Below, piece after piece: positions 11,227 through 21,881 of a stretch of 64,000 bases of DNA (within the stretch, counting starts at the first letter, position 1; each line of letters opens with the position of its first letter). Source of the stretch: Aselliscus stoliczkanus (Eukaryota > Chordata > Mammalia > Chiroptera > Hipposideridae); NCBI GenBank assembly GCA_033961575.1, contig CM066736.1, positions 80,562,852-80,626,851 of the forward strand, written 5' to 3'. The notes beneath the pieces were generated by a model. It had not been told where the DNA came from. It made no database searches and worked only from the letters and a program-made list of their open reading frames with translations. The position numbers and the translations under genes are program-made.

Positions 11227-12530
11227 TGAGGTCAGACAATTAATTTTGTAAACTTGCCACCCTGTGCTTACATTGGCAGCACTGTACTAACAGCTCAGTA
11301 AGGTTTTGTAACCTTGGTATATCAGTGTCTCACAGCTGTGTTTGTGTTGACATGTGGTGGTGTCTTGCTGAGTGCCATTCATTAATGTTGTTGCATGTTT
11401 TTGTGCCGTTGTGAGAATGTCTGAGTTTGAATTAGAGCAATGAACAAACATTAAACTTCTTGGTAAACTTGGCAAGAGTGGAAGTGAAATCAGGGAACTG
11501 TTAGTCCAAGTTTATAGGGATAATGACATAAAGAAAATGGCAATGTACAAATGGATTAAACGTTTTTCTAGGGGGAAAGATCATGTCACTGATGAAGAGA
11601 GGTCAGGACAGCTGGTAATGAGCAGAACTGACGAAAACATTGCAAAAATTTGTCAAATTGTGCATCAAAATTGTCAGCTGACTGTGAGAAGCATAGCAGA
11701 CCAAGTAAACATCGACAGAGAAACAGTTAGGAAAATCTTAACTAAAAACCTTGGCATGAGAAAGGTGTGTGCAAAAATGGTCCCAAAGGAGCTCACCAAT
11801 GAATAAAAGCAAACAAGAGTCGAAGTTTGCCAAACCTTTTGGAGAGGGAAGATGATGTTTTGGACCATGTTATGACTGGTGATGAAATGGGTGTACCAAT
11901 ACAACCCTGAAACAAAGTGTCAAAGTGCACAATGGAAGTCAGCCAATTCTCCACAACCAAAAATGTTCCCTCAGTTCAAATCAAGAGTCAAAACAATGTT
12001 GCTAGTCTTTCTTGATATCAGAGAGATTATTTATTACAAATTTGTACTAACTGGACAAACACTTAACCAAGTTTACTATTTGGAAGTGTTGAGAAGGCTG
12101 TATGAAAAAGTTAGACAAAAGGGACCCGAACTTTTCGCCAACAATTCATGGCTCTTAGATCACGACAATGCACCAGCTCACATGGTACTGTCTATGAAGG
12201 AGTTTTTAGCCAGTAAACAAATAACTGTATTGGAACACCATCCCTACTCACCTGATCTGGCCCCCTGTGACTTCTTTCTTTACCCAAATATCAAAGCTAT
12301 ATTGAAAGGAAGACATTTTGATGAGATTCAGGACATCAAGGGTAATATGATGACAGTTCTGATGGCCATTCCAGAAAAAGAGTTCCAAAATTTCTTTGAA
12401 GGGTAGACTAGGTGCTGGCATCATTGCATAGCCAAGGGGAGTTCTTCAAAGGTGACCATAGTGATATTCAGCAGTGAGATATGTAGCACTTTCTCTAGGA
12501 TGAGTTCATGAACTTAATTGTCTGACCTTG
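11227..12530 (+). mobile_element. Full-length mariner transposon (1304 bp)
   Basis: Flanked by TA on both sides (11225-11226 and 12531-12532), the canonical mariner target duplication. Terminal inverted repeats: left GAGGTCAGACAATTAA, right (reversed) AAGGTCAGACAATTAA. The length of about 1.3 kb is normal for the group. The single transposase gene inside is degenerate (separate entry). It is probably the parent-type element of the deletion derivative at 3484-4054. Confidence 0.93.
11417..12511 (+). pseudogene. Mariner DD34D transposase pseudogene
   Basis: The frame opens with an ATG (11417, MSEFELEQ) and runs, with lesions, to a stop at 12509-12511, about 365 codons and close to the usual size of about 345. 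The N-terminal half carries helix-turn-helix DNA-binding sequence (IRELLVQVYRDNDIKK; IADQVNIDRETVRKIL). The catalytic part shows MTGDE (first Asp), LDHDNAPAH (second) and YSPDLAPCDFF (third), with 34 residues between the last two. Lesions: in-frame stops at codon 9 (11441), 11804 and 12404, plus compensating frameshifts around 11830-11895, where two bases are missing after TGDE. The longest intact stretch is 11879-12406. It once cut and pasted DNA at TA sites and cannot now. Confidence 0.92.
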
Positions 12531-12532
12531 TA

Positions 12533-13525
12533 TGTCTTGCACATGGCAAGTGCTGAATTAATTGTGTTTCCATTGAATTATAGTTCTTCTTCTCTTGATA
12601 GACAGGTAGATAAATAATAAGGTACACATAATACATCCAGATGCAATATATGATAAGTTACTAAGAAATATTTTGAAGTTTTGTATGTATTATATTATTT
12701 TGAGCCATGTGCCAACACAAAGAGGATGACTAATAATGACTGATAAACTGGGGAACTCAGGTGACAGCTAACATTTAGCAATAGATCAGTTCTCTATCAC
12801 AGAGAACTAAATAGTTTCGGTATATCATACAAATTGCAAAATTATGACTATCTAGCAAACTGTAATAAAATCCTATAAATCAGAGCACAACGGGACGAAC
12901 ATTTTTAACTGTGTATCTCTCTGACACTGATTTTCAGAAAATTCTGGTATTTGAAGAAAGATGGGAATTTATTGTCATCATAAAGAATGAGTTGTAATAC
13001 ATGTTTTGATGTTTTGGTGTTACAAGACTAATAAAACTGCATCCTATGGCCAATGATTTGTTCCAAGATTGGCATAGCCGCTAAAGGGCTGTGAATAGTT
13101 CACACATAGTGCAAATTCTCAACAGTTCAGGTTTGTTTATGAAAAGAGAAAAGTCAATTTTCAAATCATAGTCAAAATGTTATGGCAGGTAGAGTTAGGG
13201 CCTATATGTCAGGGATTTTATTAGACATTATCATGATCAGAATAACCTCTATTTTTCTACTGTGCAGTTAAGTGAAATTATTTATTTATTTTTTTAAAGC
13301 ACGTCTTTTGGAATTTTCAAATGCATTGAAGAAGTCTCTGTTTCACCATTGTTCTCCACAGGCACAGCCTAAAGGAGATAGGACATTCCTATTTTCTTTA
13401 AAAGAGTTTTAGCCTGGTGACTCATCATCTGAGTTTATCTCACCATCTGTGCTCCTCAGCATCTTTATAGTCTGTATTCATTCTGTCACCGAAGTGGAAT
13501 GGGCATATTATTTCATTTTGATTAA
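12533..13525. other. No recognised feature
   Basis: Unique-looking AT-rich sequence with no credible gene. Confidence 0.4.
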
Positions 13526-13529
13526 ATAT

Positions 13530-13660
13530 CAATGGACTACTAACTGTATGGCAAGTGTTATTCTAGACATTAAATGCACAGTGATGGAGAAGACAGGCCA
13601 GGTTTGTGACCACATGAAGCCTACATTCCAGAAAGGACAGAGGCAGTGAATAGGTTCTGT
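13530..13660 (-). repeat. Possible L2 fragment, antisense
   Basis: The order ACTGTATGGCAAGTGTTATTCTAGACAT .. GATGGAGAAGACAGGCC .. TGAAGCCTACATTCCAG resembles the reversed L2 consensus (CACTGTTCTAGGC.. ACAGTGAACAAGACAG.. GGAGCTTACATTCTAG). Diverged. Confidence 0.45.
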
Positions 13661-14317
13661 GGTTGACAATCACTGAGGTGGTGTTTAAGAAAATATTTGT
13701 AGGGAGTAGGAATAAGGAAGACAATATATTTTTGTAGAAAAATATATTACTTTACACCAGATTTGGCTGAGTAGTCACCGGACATGTTCTTTGGCTTCAA
13801 GCAATAGAATAAAAAATAACCATGCTTAAATAGTGTTGTTTTGTTTTGTTTTCTCATATAACAAAAGTCTGCAAATAGGTAAGTTCACTTTGACTCACAG
13901 TCTGCATCTGTGTTATTTATTGTCATTCTTCATGAGTACGCAATGGTAGGCCCAGATCCAGCCACAACCTACTGACAAAGCAGTAAGAAAAAAAAAGGAA
14001 AAGGGGAAAGTACACGTTAGTTTTTTTTCTGATTGGCTAAAACCATGCCTTCCTAATAATCTAGTCACCTGGGAAGTTGGGAAGTAAGTATTTGCTTTTA
14101 CAGCCTCTAAAATAGAGATAACCAAGACAGAAAGGAAATGGGAATTTAAGTTGTGTGAATCTACCCATAGCATCTGCCATAATTGAAGAAATAGATTTGG
14201 GAGACTTCAGCATATAATATTTTAAAGTTATGGGAATAAATGAAATCCATTTATCTAGATCAGTGCTTTTGAATATAACTCTCTGCAATGATTAAATTGT
14301 TCCATGTCTGTGCTATT
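13661..14317. other. No recognised feature
   Basis: AT-rich, with short purine runs (about 13985-14010). No gene or repeat assigned. Confidence 0.4.
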
Positions 14318-14430
14318 TAATACAATAGCTCCTCGCCAGGTGTGGCTATTGAGCCATTGAAATATATGTGACTGAGGAACTTAATTTTTAACTTTTTTAA
14401 ATTAAAATTTAAATAACCATATGTACCTAA
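14318..14430 (+). repeat. Old DNA-transposon fossil (hAT-like MER type)
   Basis: Contains GGTGTGGCTATTGAGCCATTG..TGACTGAGGAACTTAATTTTTAA, a recognisable mammal-wide repeat also present at 58697-58937. I do not assign a family name. Confidence 0.5.
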
Positions 14431-14699
14431 TGAATACCATACTGAACAGAGGAAATCCAGATAGTGTAAGAAAGAAAAGAGTTCGGGAAGGATTAGCCTT
14501 TAGCATGCTGATATGTAGAAAGTTTGTAGTAGAGATAGGATGGCAAAATTAAAAAACATATAGATATTCACATACATTTGCATTTCTGTATTTATCCATA
14601 TATCATCTATATCTATATCTATTGAAAATAAGAAAAGTAGAAAGAATATTTAAAGAGAATAGAAGGTATGGAATGTTTGCTTAGATAGCAGTCTTGAAG

Positions 14700-15320
14700 T
14701 ATATTCATAATGTCAGTAAAATGGTAGAATAGGACATTCCATCCCTCACTGCCCTACAGAAACAGCAGTTTGACCATCATCCATAGAGGAATGAGTATAC
14801 CTTCATGAGAATGCTGGAATCCAGGTGAGAGATGACAGCATCCAGGGGGAGCACAGAAATAAGAAAAGACATGTTAAAGAGAGTGGGAAGGACAGTTTCA
14901 CTTAACCCGCATGCCTGCCCTCTATGCCTACCTGTGCAGTTCTCCCACAAAGGGATGGGAGCCAAGGGACTGTCAGACTGCACCGCAGGCGCTGGTACCA
15001 GACCTGCCACTGTGGCGCAGGCTTCAGGCCTCTCTTTCCCCACAGGCCCAGGCTCCATAGCCCCATGCCCCGGCCCTCTGACTCATGGACGCTGGCACTG
15101 TGGACCCTAACACCAAGCCCACTTGCCCACGGACCCTGGCTATGCACTTCATCAGCCAGCTTGCCCAGGTTCTCTCCATGGGCTGACTATTGAAGGGCTT
15201 TTCCTGACAAAGCCAGGCTGTAAATCCTGGGAGAGGTGACTAGTTCTTCAGATACACAAACACCAATGCAAGCCTACAGGGGATCACAAAGAAACAAGGA
15301 AACATGGCTCAACCAAAGCC
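14700..15320 (+). mobile_element. L1 5'-UTR-like segment, GC-rich
   Basis: The start (GGTAGAATAGGACATTCC, CTACAGAAACAGCAG) and the end (AGATACACAAACACCAATGC, GGATCACAAAGAAACAAGGA) are reminiscent of the 5' leader of older mammalian L1s. The centre (14890-15180) is the most GC-rich part of the window. Overlapping open frames in it (14777-15193) follow from composition and encode nothing recognisable. The L1 assignment is an inference. Confidence 0.42.
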
Positions 15321-15324
15321 AAGA

Positions 15325-15435
15325 GATAAATGCAAGTCATCTTCAGGAAATGCGAATTAAAACCACAGCAAGATATCACTTCTCTCCTGTTAGGATGGGT
15401 ACTACAGAAAAAAAAAAATGTTGGCAAGGAATGCT
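15325..15435 (+). mobile_element. L1 ORF2 C-terminal fragment, sense
   Basis: The plus strand reads MRIKTTARYHFSPVRM..KKCWQGM, corresponding to the [22 protein letters not shown] part of L1 ORF2 C-termini elsewhere in this window (31820, 44820). It follows directly on the 5'-leader-like segment. Confidence 0.8.
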
Positions 15436-15744
15436 TGTACAGTGTTTGTTGTTGTGGTGGTTTTTTTGTAGTAGGAAACACTATTTTTCTGATACGATGG
15501 CTCTGGTGGGTGGTTTTGTATTCAATTTAATGGAGGTTACAGAAAGCATTTTATGAATGGGAGGAGGATGAAAGTGAAAGAATCACACAATTAAAAACAA
15601 AAATAAAGTCCAGGATAGCTTTTAACATCTGCTTCATTCCCATATTAATAAAATTTACTTGGGAATATTTAATAAAAAGAGAACAGAAAATAAGGTGGTC
15701 AGGGAAGTGTATGTTGGGAAAGAAAAAAAACTCAGGAAAAATAT
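15436..15744. other. Unassigned insert between L1 pieces
   Basis: No recognised feature. It includes a T/G-rich stretch at about 15445-15475. It may be an unrelated insertion or an L1 segment too diverged to recognise. Confidence 0.35.
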
Positions 15745-16254
15745 GATATTCACATACAATGGAATATTACTCAGCCTTAAAAAAGAAGGAATCCTGCCGT
15801 TTGCAACAACATGAATGAACCAGGAAGACATTATACTCATATTAAATGATAAGCTAGGCAGAACGAATGAAACCAGTTATATGATGAATATAACGTTGTT
15901 AAACTCATAGATTCGGAAAGTAGAGTGGCAGTTGCCAGTGTTTGGGGCAAGCAAAAATGGGGAAGTATTGGTCAAAGTGAGCAGAGTTTCATTTATACAA
16001 GATGAGAAATCCTAGAGCTCTACTACTGTAAAGTATAATGCTTATAACTAACAATACTATGTTGTATATGGAAAATTTCCTAAGAGGATAAATAGTATAT
16101 TAGTGTTATTACCATGAAAAATATAATACTAAATCAGTCAGGAGAATACTTTGAGAGGTGATGGATAGGTTTCTGGCATAGATTCCAGTGATAATTTTAT
16201 GGGTATATTTATCTCCAAACTCATTACGTTGTATATATTAATTATGTATGGCTT
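15745..16254 (+). mobile_element. L1 3'-end segment, sense
   Basis: Reads from ATACAATGGAATATTACTCA (ORF2 end, YNGILLSL-type) through the 3' UTR to CATTACGTTGTATATATTAA. It runs head-to-head at its 3' end into the antisense L1 that starts at 16255. Confidence 0.8.
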
Positions 16255-17379
16255 TTCCCCCCAGTTTTATTGACATGTAATTAACATATAACCTCGCATA
16301 AGGTTAAAGTATACAACATAATGATTTGACATATGTATATATTATGAAATGGTCACCATGGTTAGTTTAGTTATCATCCATAAGCTCACAGTTACAGTTT
16401 TTATTGTGATGAGAACTTTTAAGATTTATTTTCTTAACAACTTTGAAATATACAATACAGTATTGTTAACTATAGACATCATGATGTACATCATATCCTT
16501 AGAACTTATTTATCTTATAATTGAAAGTTTGTGCCTTTTGACCGCCTAACTCATTTCCCTCACCCTCACTCTGCTGTCCTCGAGATCTATTTATGTTGTC
16601 ACAAATGATAGGATTTTCTTCTTTTTTTTATAACTGAATAATATTTCATTACATATATCTGTGCCACGTTTATTTATTTATTTACCTGTTAACAGACACT
16701 TAGGTTGTCTTTATGACTTGGCTCTTATAAAAAAATAAATAATGCTGCAATGAAGTTGGGGGTGCAGACATCTTTTTGACATAGTGATTTTGTTTCCTTT
16801 GAATATATATACAGAAGTGAAATTGCTGTATCATATGGTAATTATATTTCTAATTTTTTAAAAGAACTCCATACTGTTTTCCATAGTGGCTGCACCAATT
16901 AACATTCCTACCAACAGTGCACAAGGGTGTACAAGTGTTTCCTTTTCTCCACATCCTCTCCAACACTTATCTCTTGCCTTTTTGATGACAGCAATCCTAA
17001 CAAGTATGAGGTGATATCTCATTGTGGTTTTGATCTGCATTTTCCTGATAATTAGTGAGGTTGAGTGCCTTTTCAGATACCTGTTGGCCATTTGCATGTC
17101 TTCTTTGGAAAGTGTGTTTATTCAGTTCTTTGCCCATTCTTTAATTGGATTGTGTCTATTTCTTTTCTTTTTTTTTTTGTATTGAGTTATATGAATTCTT
17201 TATACCTGTGTATTTTGAATATTAACCCTTTATCAGATGTGCTTTGTAAATATTTTCTCCTATTCATTAAATTGTCATGTCATTTTGTCGATGGTTTCCT
17301 TTCCTGTGCGGTTTTTGGCTTGGTGTAGTCCCCCTTGTTTATCTTTCCTTTTGTTGTCTTTGCTTTTGGTGTCAAATGC

Positions 17380-17385
17380 AAAAAA

Positions 17386-17432
<47 letters not shown>

Positions 17433-17434
17433 AT
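17380..17434. repeat. (AAAT)n microsatellite inside L1
   Basis: About 13 AAAT units in antisense L1 ORF2 sequence, probably the tail of a small insertion or an expanded A-rich tract. Confidence 0.95.
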
Positions 17435-18370
17435 TTAAAAAAATAAATTATTACCAAGGTTGCAGCTGAGACGCTTTCCTCCTATTTTCTATTTTCTTCT
17501 AGGAGTTTTATGGTCCGGTGTGATATTCAAACCTTTAATCTGCTTTAAATTGCTTTTTTGGAATGGTGTTTGATAGAGGTCCAGTTTCATTCTTTTGCAT
17601 ATGGCTGTCCAGTTTTTCCAACACCATTTATTGAAGAGACTGTCCTTTCCCCATTGAATAGTCTTAGTTCTTTTCTTCTAAATTATTGACCATAAACACA
17701 TGGTTTTATTTCTGGGATCTCTATTCTGATCCATTGATCTTATTCTTTTGCCAATACCATTCTGTTTTGATTACTATATCTTTGAAATATAGATGGAAAT
17801 TAGAAAGTGTGATGCATCCAGCTCTATTTTTCTTTATCAAGATTACTTTGGCTATTCAGGGTCTTTTGTAGTTCTGTATACATTTTGAGATTTTTTTTTC
17901 AATTTCTGTGAAAAGTACTGTTAGAATTTTGATATGGATTGCTTTGAATCTGTAGATTGTTTTGGATATATAGACATTTTAACAATGTTAATTCTTCCAA
18001 TCCATGAACATGGGATATTTTCCATTTATTTATATCTTTTTCAATTTCTTTTATCAATGTCTTATTGTTTTCAGTGTACAGATCTTTTGCATCCTTGGTT
18101 AAATTTATCTTTAAATATTTCATTATTTTTGATGCAATTGTAAATTAAATTATTTTCTTAATTTCTCTTTCTGATATTTTGATTTAGTCTATAAAAGCAC
18201 AAATATTTTTGTATATTGTTTTTGTATCCTGCAACTTTACCTAATTTTTTAATTAGTTTTAACAATTTTGGTGAACTTTTTAGAATTTTCTATATATATC
18301 ATGTTATCTGCAAATAGTAATAGTGTTACTTGTTCCTTTCCAGCTTAGATGCCTTTTATTTCTTTTTCTT

Positions 18371-18490
18371 TTCTTTTTTTTTTTTTTTTTTTTTTTGAGG
18401 GCAGTGTCACTGGCTCTCATATGTGGGATCCGAACCAGGGCTGCTGGCTTCCCAAGCCAGCACTTAATCACCGTGCCACTCGGCTGGCCC
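18371..18490 (-). mobile_element. tRNA-derived SINE (type A) nested in L1, antisense
   Basis: On the minus strand: GGGCCAGCCGAGTGGCAC head, box B GGTTCGGATCC, CACTGCCCTC and poly(A) (T-run at 18371-18396). The perfect 14-bp target duplication TATTTCTTTTTCTT lies at 18357-18370 and 18491-18504. The flanking L1 is continuous once the SINE and one duplication copy are removed, so the SINE is younger than the L1. Confidence 0.95.
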
Positions 18491-18885
18491 TATTTCTTTT
18501 TCTTGACTAATTTCTCTAGCTAGAACTTCCAGTACTATGTTGAATATCAATGGAGAATGGGCATACTTGTCTCGTTCCTGATCTTAGAAAGAAAGCTGTA
18601 TGTTTTCCCCATCGATTATTATATTCGCTATGGGCTTGTCATTCATGGCCTTTATTATGTTCATGTATGTTCCCTGGATGCCTGGTTAGTTTAGAGTTTT
18701 TGTGATGAATGGATGTTGAATTTTGTCAAATGCTTTTTCTGCGTCTATTGAGATGATCATATGATTTTTATCCTTCATTTTGTTTATGTGGTATATCGCT
18801 TTGAATGGTTTATGGATGTTGAACCATTCTTGCATTCCTGGCATAAACCCTTGATTATGGCATATGATCTGTGCAGCTTTTTGCA

Positions 18886-19365
18886 TGTGAAATAAATAAG
18901 TAGATAAGTAAATACATAAACGAATAAATAAATAGGGATTTCCAGGAAATACTGAATGATCATTTGTTTTCTAATCATGATTGCAAATAAAATCTGCCCT
19001 CCTGATTGATATGATTTTCTCCAAACTTTAGCTTATTTGGTGCAAGATCACAAAACTTCCATAGCTGGGCTCAAGGATTACATTTTTCAGTCAAATATCA
19101 TAGAATTAGAGAGGAGGTCAAGAGAGTATTGATAATTATTTAAAGAAAGTGAAAACAATAGGTGACTGATGGAGATTGAAAAAGAAAATTAATTGGCATT
19201 CTCAGTGAGATTAAATAATTGTTTCACAGGTCATAGATTTTAACTTCTCATCCTTCTCCATAATTTAAATCATTTCAAGCATTCATGGGTAGGTTGATAC
19301 ATTGGAGATTTCTCCTACATTGAAATATTTACCTCATCTATTTTTAAGTTTTCCTGAGATTTGTT
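18886..19365. other. No recognised feature
   Basis: Starts with degenerate AAATA-type low complexity (18888-18935), then AT-rich unique sequence. Confidence 0.4.
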
Positions 19366-19369
19366 TAAT

Positions 19370-19600
19370 ACGCATACATTGCCATTTCAACAAATCCCTG
19401 CACCTCACTTACTTACAAATGCGTAAAGACCATTCAGCCAGATCTTTAAGCCACAAACCTGAGGATCATTCTAGGCCCTTCCTCTTCCTTCATCCATTCT
19501 AAAATGCCATATCTTTTTCTCAGACTCTTGAAATAATTATATCTGCTCATTTTCCTTTCAACTTCATACTTTGGCAGTCACTCTTCCACATGTCATCCAG
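19370..19600 (+). repeat. L2 LINE fragment, sense
   Basis: Contains AAGCCACAAACCTGAGGATCATTCTAGGCCC-type sequence split in short blocks (AAACCTGAGGATCATTCTAG, CTTCCTCTTCCTTCATCC), as in the L2 ORF2 3' part. Ancient and coding-dead. Confidence 0.6.
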
Positions 19601-19604
19601 GTGA

Positions 19605-19800
19605 TCAAGTACCATTTATTATTATGCATCTACTTTGACCTAGTCACTATATTAAAAGTGCTTTCTATATATAATCTCATCTATTCATCATAATATATTT
19701 AGCTTTGGATCCTAATCCTCATCTTATAGATGAAGAAACAGATATAGAGATACTGACTAACTTACCTTTGGATGACCCTGGATTCACATGTTTTGTTGGT
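19605..19800 (-). repeat. MIR-like SINE, antisense (weak)
   Basis: Has TTATAGATGAAGAAACAGATATAGAG followed by TAACTTACC and GATTCACATG, the reversed MIR core. Diverged. Confidence 0.45.
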
Positions 19801-19899
19801 AGTAAAGTTCATTTTCTCACCTATGTGGTTACAATGTCTGAACTTTTGGTCAGTACGTTATATTACCTAGTTAAACTCTTTATTTAGATTTATTGAATT

Positions 19900-20190
19900 T
19901 TTCTGATTGCCTATAGGTGAAGTTCAAATGCCCTAGTATGAGAAGGCTCCATTTTTATCTCTAGCTATATTTATAACCCTGCCTTTCCTACCCCCTTTAA
20001 TCTCACACTTAGATATATTCTATTCTAACTATATTTAACTATTTGTGGTTTTCTGACTAGGCTGTTTACTTTGTCTATTCCTTTTACAAGACTGAATGTC
20101 CTTCCCTTTATACTCTCATTCTTGCCTGCTTAATGGAATATCACCCATCTTTTAAGATTCAGATAAATGATTCCATTAAATATGGCAGAT
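19900..20190 (+). repeat. L2 LINE fragment, sense
   Basis: Pyrimidine-rich stretch ending CTTGCCTGCTTAATGGAATATCACCCATCTTTTAAGATTCAG in pieces, matching the L2 order of TGGAATGCTCTTCC..CTCACCTCCTTCAGGTC. Low identity. Confidence 0.45.
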
Positions 20191-20194
20191 TATC

Positions 20195-20932
20195 CACACA
20201 CATTTATCTGAGCTCATTCTCAAGATTATATAAAATAACAGCAAAGAGAAGAAAAGGTATAAGCACAAAAGTTAAAAGAATGGTAGAGGAGAAAACAGTG
20301 AAGGAGATTTCGATACATATTTGAAAGTGGAGTGTGTATGGAGTAGTGGTACCTGGAGGAGCAGAGGAAATTGCAGTATAAATGCCTGCATAGCCAAAAG
20401 CAACCAATTCACACTTTGAAACTCCAAGAGAGTCAGGGCTCCAAGGGGCTGGATTGTATTAAAAGCTATAAGATGCTTGGTGTTGACAACAGGGGCTTGG
20501 TTAAAAACCTTCTTAGGAAGTAATTTGACAGTGACTTTCCTAGGAAAGGGACTCCATGTCATCTCTCTCTCTCTCTCTCCTAGCAGAACCAGGTGCAAGA
20601 TTTATTCTCTATTTAATTAAATCATACAATCTCCCACCTTCAAACAAAAGGCACAGTAGAAGTTAGGGAGAATCAGGGGACCAAAAAGGAGAGAAGGGTC
20701 ACACAATGACAGTCAGTCTCTGCAGCTTCATCACTCTTCTGTACCTGAAACAGCAGTGGTCAGGAACACCTCTCTAGGTGGGATATTCAGAAGAGTATTT
20801 TTGAAGTACTGAACAACTGTACAAGTTCTACAGATACATCACACGTATTTAGGTTCAACCAGTGGAAAAAAAAATGAAATGTGGTTCATCACTCAGTCAT
20901 GCTATAACAATCATATCAGTCAACCCTCCTGC
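20195..20932. other. No recognised feature; short (CT)n
   Basis: Unassigned sequence with a (CT)9-10 run at 20560-20580. The overlapping frames at 20204-20598 have no recognisable domain. Confidence 0.4.
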
Positions 20933-20938
20933 CTATAT

Positions 20939-21875
20939 TGCGGGGGACCAGCCTCCGCTGACCAGGGTTTCCCTCAGGTGGAGACAGCATCGGCAGGGGA
21001 GGAAAATAAAGAAGGGAGACAGTGGAGACACCAGGGGAGTCAAAGAGAAAAAAGTGTCACATTTATTGCCAGAGCGTGTTCTTTTTATAGGGATACTTGA
21101 CCATTGTCTCAATCACATGAGTTTGGTGGTTTCTAATTCCCAGGATTTGCTCAGTCTTTACTTATCTCTATAGATCACCTAAAGAGTGGTTGCCATGACT
21201 ACCTAGCCATTATCCCAAATTCCAGCAGCTAGACTCAAGCTAGACTCACAGGGCTATACTAAAAGGACTAGGAGTGGCTGTGTTTAGGGTAAAACCATCT
21301 AAAATCTATTTCTATGTAAATACAATACTTAACATCTTTTGTCCTAGGAGGGCTACATATTTACAATAAAGGGTAGCATCTGTTTCTCAGTCAAAGCTTC
21401 AGTATCTGTTAAAGAATTTAAACAAAGTTTTTAATTAACATACCCTATGGTTAGCAAGTCCCCTCCTACCGGAACTCTCATGGCCTGAAGACCTTTAATC
21501 TTCAAGGAGACCATTCACAGCAAGGCCCTTAGGCCACAGGCAGGCTTTTTGGCCTATGCTGTCAGAGGTCTGTGCCTCAGTTTCCAAGGGGTTTGAGTCC
21601 CCAATATCTCAGTTCAGGGGTCCCCAAAGAACTACTGCCTGGCTTAGGTTGTCTCCCTTCTTTTCTAGGAGATCTTACCCATCTTTGGCTGCGTAGTTAG
21701 CTCATTGGGGTACCACAGGAACTTGTCACAAGTATAGTGAATATATTGTCTCCTATAGGAAAGGCAGATGGGTCCATAGAGGCAGGAGATATTACATGAC
21801 CAACCATAAGGCAGCACTCCAAACATCCAGTGCTGAGCAGGGCAATGTGGCCTTGTCAGATGTCGGCCCCCGGCA
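20939..21875 (-). mobile_element. Solo LTR, class II (ERV2-like), 937 bp, antisense
   Basis: The ends are inverted repeats: left TGCGGGGGACC, right (reversed) TGCCGGGGGCC, i.e. TG...CA termini. It is flanked by a perfect 6-bp duplication, CTATAT, at 20933-20938 and 21876-21881; six bases is typical of class II retroviruses. On the minus strand a TATA box (TATAAAAAG, 21089-21081) is followed after about 14 bases by AATAAA (21067-21062). That means a very short R region, as in betaretrovirus-type LTRs, leaving a U3 of about 780 bp and a U5 of about 120 bp. No primer-binding site, gag, pol or env flanks it, so it is a solo LTR left by recombination. The exact family is not assigned. Confidence 0.9.
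21062..21089 (-). promoter_or_regulatory. LTR TATA box and polyadenylation signal
   Basis: Minus-strand TATAAAAAG at 21089-21081 and AATAAA at 21067-21062, correctly ordered for the LTR in which they lie. They mark the probable U3/R/U5 layout. Whether the promoter works today cannot be told from sequence. Confidence 0.75.
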
Positions 21876-21881
21876 CTATAT

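Larger units (their letters stand above)
16255..18885 (-). mobile_element. Antisense L1 (3' UTR to mid-ORF2), interrupted
   Basis: Antisense L1 with 3' UTR (16262-16600) and ORF2 C-terminal region (16640-17330; minus-strand [32 protein letters not shown]). ORF2 then continues upstream (17460-18350 and 18505-18885), ending in the reverse-transcriptase palm ([16 protein letters not shown], about 18720-18760). It is broken by an (AAAT)n microsatellite at 17380, a nested SINE at 18371 and many stops. No 5' part is present. Confidence 0.9.

Noticed and set aside
14777..15193. Cluster of overlapping frames on both strands
   Set aside because: High GC content removes stop codons on all frames. None has a domain, and they overlap each other.
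20862..21173. 103-codon plus-strand frame
   Set aside because: Lies across the boundary of the solo LTR in its antisense direction. It has no recognisable protein and is compositional.
20939..21875. Possible complete provirus around the ERV2-type LTR
   Set aside because: The flanks on both sides of the duplication carry no primer-binding site, second LTR or gag/pol/env-like frames, so only a solo LTR is supported.
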